Source: Ampelocalamus luodianensis
Taxonomy: Eukaryota > Streptophyta > Magnoliopsida > Poales > Poaceae
Assembly (NCBI GenBank): GCA_036346255.1
Contig: CM070620.1
Location: 55,910,522-55,974,521, forward strand
DNA: 64,000 nucleotides
Reading direction: 5' to 3'
The notes below the pieces were generated by a model that was not told the origin of the DNA, ran no database searches, and saw only the letters and a list, made by a program, of their open reading frames with translations. A program made the translations under genes and the position numbers. Positions 58,701-64,000 of the stretch are shown piece by piece; position 1 is the stretch's first letter, and every line of letters starts with the position of its first letter.

Positions 58701-61122
58701 TCTCAACGGTCCGCACCTCCCGGTCGGGAGGAGGTCTTGTGCGCTGCTGTGCTCGAGGCTCGTGGCCGTCGGACCATGATCTAACGGCCCACGACCTCTC
58801 CTTTGTCTTCGATTCGCTTGGACCTCCGAGAGCTCAAAGTTTCCTAAGTCTTTTCTCGTTTCAAATTTCAAAAGTGCATAACTTTGTCATTTTAACTCCT
58901 TTTGAATGATTCCAGTTGTTGTAGCTTTGTTATGGTATGAACTTTAATCGAGAATGAAATTAGGCCTGTGTTGTAGCAGAAAATGATTTTAATAGCATGA
59001 TCTTGTTTAATGAAAAATGAGGTCTAGAAATTCATGAAAAATTTGTAAACCACATAACTTCCTCTCTGTAGTTGCAAAGTGAGCAAACTCAACCTGGTAA
59101 ATTTGGCCTATAGACATGCTTTAAATTGATCTAGGCTTTGTCTTTATTCATGTTCTGAGAAATGATATATGCTAGTTGTAGAACTTAGAAAAATCATAAC
59201 TAAATCATCTTAACTCCAAATGACCTAAAATTTTATATGGGTTACCACTATACCAGTAGGTAGCTACCATAAAAATTTCAGCTTCAAAATCTTTCTAGAA
59301 AATATTTTTGCTACAGTGCTAATTATGGCTAAAAATGAGTTTTTAAGTAATATCTTTTGCCACAAATCCAAATTAGGTTTTTCCAGTTTCTATGTCTTGG
59401 TATATTTGTATTCTACCTTGTGTATAAATTTCGTTGTATTTGGATAATTTTTGCTTGCTCTTTTGTTTAAGTGTTGCTAGTCTTATTGGTTGTTCTTGGT
59501 TCTTTTGCCTTTTAAGCTTAGGATTCGACATTTGCGGTAACCCGAGAGCGACCCTCATAACAAATTGAGCAACAGCAAGCGAGGCAAGCGTTTGATCATG
59601 TTAATCCCAGTATTTTAAGTATTTATGTTGATTACAAATTCTATGTATGCATTGCTACTTTGTTTTAATAGTTGGCCTAGTAGATGCATTTCCTTAGCAA
59701 ATGATTATCCTCTACTACCATGAGCCTAGGTTACTTGCTGTGATTTAGAGTTCGTGGATGGGCTCTTGTCACTTAGTAGTTGCGAATTAATTGCTTAGCC
59801 ATGCTTAGCCGGTAGAAATGGGCGGTTATCGACTTGTCGATAACCTTGATCACACAAAACTTATTATGATTTATGATTTCCACCTTGTGCCATGTCTACT
59901 TATGAAAACTAAAACTAAAAACAAAATGATTTAGACTTGGGCACAATGGTAAGATGGTGTGATTGTGGGGTGTGGTGGAATGGTGCCCGGTCAACAAGGA
60001 CCGAACATCTTGTTACACTAAACCAAGCATTTTAGCGTGCTAACCACATTAGAGGGTATGGGACCTCTCTTGACTTAGTACTTTGGCGTGTATTGGCTCA
60101 GTCGCAGGAGTCGCAGGAGGGATGGTGCTTTGGGAGCGTTGTAGTGTCCGAAAGGCTTCCGTGATGGTGGTTGTCTTTCGACTTGCAATGTAAGCATATG
60201 GGTTTCTATCCATATGAGCGGCTCGTAGTTAATACACAAGATTGGAAATGTCTCGTAGGACTTAGCCGTGCAAAGATACCTTCTGAAGTGTGCGTGTGGC
60301 TTAAAGGCGATCCAAGTGTGGGTACATTGGTACACCCTGCAGGTTAAAACTATTCGAATAGCCTCGTCCTAGGTTATGGATACGCTTGGCAAGGTCTTTC
60401 AAGAGTTAGACTACAACCTTTTAATTAAAACTTGATGGGTGGTACGAATCGGGGATTCGTACTATGTTGTGGTGACTATTGGGTTAGTCACTTCCAGGTG
60501 GTTACTTATTGGTATCTTTACTTCTGTTACTTTGATAACAAAATAAATTTGCAAACTTGCTTTTAAAATGTATTACATTATTGCAAATAAAATTGGCTTC
60601 ATGCAAAATGAGACATACGACCTCCACCTAAATAAGCTTTCATGTAGTTTATGAATAGGTCCGCTATTCCACACGTCAGCCTTATGGTACAAAGACAATC
60701 TTTGTACTCGGTTGCTACGCTTACTGCTTTGTTGCAGAGGAAGAAGGTGAGCTCAAGGGCCTCACTTTTGAAATGTGTTGTGGTAGCTATGGGCGACTAG
60801 CTTGGCGGCCTGGTCGGTTGCCTTGTGGGTGTGTGGCTAACCGGTCGACTTTTGTTCTAGCCATCTTATGGCGCTTTTGCTTCATTGTCATTCTCGTATT
60901 TTGTCTATTTGGCCGTCGGCTCTCTTTGTAATAACTTTACTTTTTGTATGTCGTTGTTGAACTTAGTGATGTATGTGTATGGAATTGATGTGTAATTTTG
61001 TGATGATGTGCATATGCTGCGCTTCGGGAAGCATATGTCCATCGAGGCTTAGAATGTTTAATTAGTAATGCTAGAACCATTTGGAGGTTAAGTGTTACTA
61101 GTTAAATATTCCGGTCCTCACA
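55781..61122 (+). repeat. 3' LTR of element B
   Basis: This 5342-bp copy of 47925-53295 is very similar throughout. Hairpins are at 59824-59845 and 60687-60707. Differences are mostly single-base indels at CAG/CTG/CCG contexts. Confidence 0.9.
57590..58830. repeat. GACCTCC motif array in element B 3' LTR
   Basis: The second copy of the array in the 5' LTR, with the same order of units and a few motif losses. Confidence 0.75.
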
Positions 61123-61127
61123 CTGAG

Positions 61128-62588
61128 CCTAGGTTATTTCTTTGTGATTAGAGATCGCTGGATGATCTCTTGTCACTTAGTAGATCCAGGTCAATCTGCT
61201 TAGACTTGCTTAGCTATCGGTAGAACTGGGCGGTTATCGACTTTAGTCGGTAACCTTGATCACACAAAATTTGCTATAACTTTATGTTTCAAGATTTTGC
61301 TATGTTTAATTGTGAAAACTAAAATGAAAAACAAAATGATTTAGACTTGGGCACAACGGTATGTTGGTGTGATCTGTTGGGTGTGACTGGAATGGTGCCC
61401 GAGTCAATTAAGGACCGAACATCTTGTGAGTGGATTGTTATCCAGGCATTTTTGCGTGCTAACCACACTAGAGGGTATGGGACCTCTCTTGACCTAGTAC
61501 TTTGGCGTGTATTGGCTCCGAGTCGCAGGAGGTCGCAGGAGGGATGGTGTTGGGAGCATGGTAGTTGTCCGAAAAGCTTTACCCCTCAAAGGTAGTTGTC
61601 TTTTCGGCTTTACCATGTAAGCGTATGGATTTCTATCCATACGAGCGGCTCGTGGTTAATACACAATATTGGAAAAAGTCCCGTAGGACTTAGCTGTGCC
61701 GGCATACCTTCGGTAGTGTGTTTCGGCTTAAAGGCGGTCTGAGGTGTGGGTACAGTGGTACACCCCTGCAGGGTTAAAACTATTCGAATAGCCTCGTCCT
61801 AGGTTATGGACACGCTTGGGTAAGCTTTTCAAGAGTTAGACTACAACATTTAAATTAAAACTTGATGGGTGGTACGAATCTGGGATTCGTGCTATTGTTG
61901 GAGTGACTTTTGGGATAGTCACTTCTAGGTTGTTTATCTTTCTCTTTTGTTATTATTATCTTTACCGTTATTTCAACATTAAAAACGAATTGCAAACTTG
62001 CCTTCTACTGAATTATATTATTGCAAATGAAAATTGGCTTTATGCAAATGAAACATATGACCTCCACCTAACAAGCTTGCATGTAGCATATGAACAGGTC
62101 TGCTAGTTCACACGTCAGTCTTGCGGGTACAAAGACAATCTTTGTACTCAGATGCTTTGCTTAATATTTTTGTTGCAGAGGAAGAAGGTGAGCCCCAAGG
62201 GCCTCACTTCTGTGAGCTGTGTTGCCGTTTTGTGGACGACTAGACTTGGCGGTCCGGTCAGATGCCTTGTGGGTTGAAGGCACACTGATTGGCTTTGTTT
62301 ATAGCCATCTTATGTTACTTTTGCTTCCGCTGTCGTTCTTGTTATTTGTGTACCTTGTGGCCTGTCGGCCTTTGTCTGTAATAACTCTACTATTTGTTTA
62401 TCTTCCGTTTGGTAGTGTGGTGTTTGGACTCTATGTTTGGAATGGAGTTGATGTCTAATTTTGTAACGAGGTGTGTATACTGCTTTCTGGGAAGTATACA
62501 TATCTCGAGGATCAGTTTATTTGATTTGTGATGCTAGGACCAGGTGGTTGGTTAAGCATCACAAGCCAAATAAATTGGGGTCCTCACA
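61128..62588 (+). repeat. 3' LTR of element A, second part
   Basis: It continues the LTR after element B and matches 39019-40460. Hairpins are at 61232-61255 and 62127-62147. It ends GGGGTCCTCACA, followed by the GGCCA duplication. Confidence 0.9.
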
Positions 62589-62593
62589 GGCCA

Positions 62594-62684
62594 CAAGCTT
62601 CGCGGCACGTCCTCCCTCGGCTAGCCGCCTCCTCGCCGTTTGCTTCTTCGAGGCACCTCCTCCGAAGCAGAGGGAGGGGAACAT
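62594..62684 (-). pseudogene. Open frame interrupted by element A, upstream part
   Basis: The minus-strand ATG at 62684 opens a frame (MFPSLCFGGGASKK, then basic residues) that stays open to the A insertion. It joins in frame to 36267-35867 when A is removed. Only 45 bases separate the ATG from LTR Z, so any promoter has been cut off by that insertion. The product is not recognised. Confidence 0.35.
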
Positions 62685-62728
62685 GAAGTTGGATAAGGCA
62701 GTAGAGAAATGAGGAGCTCGAGGGTGGA

Positions 62729-64000
62729 TGTAATACCCCAAATGTATTCAAGAGTGAAGAAATAAATTAGAGAGAAGGACCAATTAGAAAAGCATTTTAA
62801 CAGGAGATTGGAGGAGGGTTTATGCATAATTTGGACAACCTGGGCTATGGGCCTCCAGCCCACAACATTTAGGCCCAAGGGGAAGGGGCAGCTGGCCACA
62901 TAAGAAGGAGAGGGGGCAACCCTAGGGATGCTACAGTAGTGTGGCTACAGTACCACCGCCGTGCTACAGTGCCACACCGCGCTACAGTACCCTCCAACCC
63001 CTAGCTTTTCCTATAGGCCAAGAAGGAGGAAGGGAGAAGCCTCCTCAGGTGCTGCCGACCAAGGAAGAGAAAGGAAGAAGAAGGAAGGGAAAGAAGGGAG
63101 AAAGGAAAGGGAGAGATCGTGGCCTAGGGTTGGTGTTCATTGCGTTCAGCGACGGTTCTTCAAGGTTAAGACCCAATCCCCTTTCGGTTAGTTGATTATT
63201 TGATTAGTAGCAATGTCGATCTTTAGATCGGTTTAGGGCAGATAGGATTGGCCGACTTTTTTGAGGAATTTAATCACAGAATCTGTTCAGGACGTCTCCT
63301 AGTGAATTGTAGGCGACATCGATACCTTTCTGTAGAGTACACTATTGCATCGTTTGGACCAGTGGTTCCAAAGTTATGAATTTTGTAGCACTGCTGTTCC
63401 GTAAATCTGCTACAATTCTGACAGTTTTTAGTAATCAGACTTAAGCAGATAGCTAAAGGAATTTCTGGGAGGTCTCACTATAACAAAAGATGTAGATAAT
63501 TGTCTCAGATTTCGAGGAAGCTAAAGAACACAAAATTTGGATTATTATTCTGAAAGTTATGAAAGTTTTAATATCTCTGTCCAGAAACCCGCCGTGAATT
63601 AGCTGTTCTGTTCATCAGCTTGGTAGGGGTAGTAAATGGTCAAATCTAGAAGGCTCACCAACTAGGTTTAGATGGAGGATTTGATAAGCTTTCTAGAGAG
63701 TCGAAGAACACACCATTTGGATGTCTGTACTAAAAGATATGAATGTTTTATTATGATTGTCTATCGAGGGGACAGACTGTTGCTTAGGATTTTGGAGTTG
63801 GGGTTGCGCGAGAGAGTATAGTTTTTTTGTAAGAGCTTCCAGCTTTGTTTTGGTCCAGTATTGTTATCTTAGAGTGCTTATTGACTTACCTCAGGTGGGG
63901 GATTGGTTCCGGGGGCAGCGCCTTCTTCGCATCCTTCGTTCTCGCACGGTTGAGGCAAGTACATTGTTTGATACCTTAGTTGTGAATGCTTGATCATGAT
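62729..64000 (+). mobile_element. LTR Z: start of another Ty3/gypsy-type LTR (runs off window)
   Basis: TGTAATACCCCAAATG is a typical start of grass Del/Tekay-type LTRs. No polypurine tract precedes it, so it is probably the 5' LTR of an element lying to the right, or a solo LTR. Visible sequence has a GCTACAGT cluster, a purine-rich block (63020-63115) and A/T-rich sequence. No gene is seen. Confidence 0.6.
62930..62988. repeat. Four GCTACAGT repeats in LTR Z
   Basis: GCTACAGT occurs at 62930, 62944, 62963 and 62981, spaced 14, 19 and 18 bases, with CCAC/CCGCC between. The cluster lies about 200 bases into the LTR, in the likely upstream promoter part. Confidence 0.75.

Larger units (their letters stand above)
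47925..61122 (+). mobile_element. Element B: large non-autonomous chromovirus relative
   Basis: B is bounded by 5.3-5.4 kb LTRs that start TGTAACATCCCAATTTTAGG and end GGTCCTCACA. Perfect CTGAG duplications lie at 47920-47924 and 61123-61127, inside the 3' LTR of A. The internal part is only 2485 bp: a primer-binding site, a noncoding leader, zinc knuckles, a protease fragment, a chromodomain end and a polypurine tract. No reverse transcriptase, RNase H or integrase core remains. Shared ends and 3'-LTR structures with A and C suggest it used their proteins. Confidence 0.9.
36268..62588 (+). mobile_element. Element A: Tekay/Del-type Ty3/gypsy chromovirus, host of nested element B
   Basis: A is bounded by ~4.2 kb LTRs that start TGTAACAGCCCTAAC and end GGGGTCCTCACA. 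Perfect GGCCA target-site duplications lie at 36263-36267 and 62589-62593. The primer-binding site matches the initiator tRNA-Met type, and a GTAAGGGGGGGAGATT polypurine tract borders the 3' LTR. Internal sequence (4.7 kb) encodes gag to chromodomain in pieces. The 3' LTR is split by element B. Without B the element is about 13.1 kb. It is the same family as C, in opposite orientation. Confidence 0.9.

Noticed and set aside
45175..62588. Elements A and B read as one element with three or four LTRs
   Set aside because: The CTGAG duplication and continuity of A's LTR across B show a clean nested insertion instead.

Overview
The window is plant nuclear DNA, most likely from a grass (Poaceae) and probably from a heterochromatic region. 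The evidence is the set of very long (4-5 kb) Ty3/gypsy chromovirus LTRs, a BARE/Angela-like Copia LTR start, a CACTA end, and a gypsy element carrying the antisense 'putative gypsy type transposon' gene known from grasses. The species cannot be fixed from the sequence. LTR-retrotransposon DNA covers roughly 90% of the 64 kb; no convincing intact host gene is present.

Layout. (1) 1-6258: the tail of a long LTR (X, to 3204), then a piece of another LTR (Y, to 3798), abutting the 3' half of a gag-only LTR element (E, to 6258). E is itself split by a 1.3 kb Copia solo LTR (4240-5548, duplication CTTTT). (2) 6614-30794: a non-autonomous gypsy element (F, duplication ACTGT). Its gag gene is split by a second gag-only element (D, 7199-24862, duplication AAAGC, minus strand, same family as E). 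D's 3' LTR is in turn split by a full chromovirus (C, 7604-20593, minus strand). F's internal part carries gag remnants, three copies of a 74-bp hairpin repeat, and an antisense, intron-containing gene. (3) 30795-36262: an island with little LTR DNA. It holds the right end of a CACTA transposon, degenerate ~250-bp repeats, a small gene-like unit on the minus strand with a TATA box, a MITE-like element and a 13-bp palindrome. (4) 36268-62588: a second chromovirus (A, plus strand, same family as C, duplication GGCCA) inserted into an open reading frame. A's 3' LTR is split by a large non-autonomous relative (B, 47925-61122, duplication CTGAG). (5) 62729-64000: the start of another LTR (Z).

How they work together. 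A and C carry gag, protease, reverse transcriptase, RNase H, integrase and chromodomain segments of a Tekay/Del-type chromovirus, but all are broken by frameshifts. B keeps only zinc knuckles, a protease fragment and the end of the chromodomain, yet shares LTR termini, primer-binding site and 3'-LTR hairpins with A and C, so it probably depended on their proteins. D and E carry gag plus an unexplained C-terminal region and no polymerase. The insertion order is readable: E and F are older than D, D older than C; A is older than B.

Caution. Differences between near-identical copies cluster at CAG/CTG/CCG triplets and are often small indels or triplet rearrangements. Many apparent frameshifts and altered catalytic residues may therefore be consensus errors at methylated CHG sites rather than true decay.
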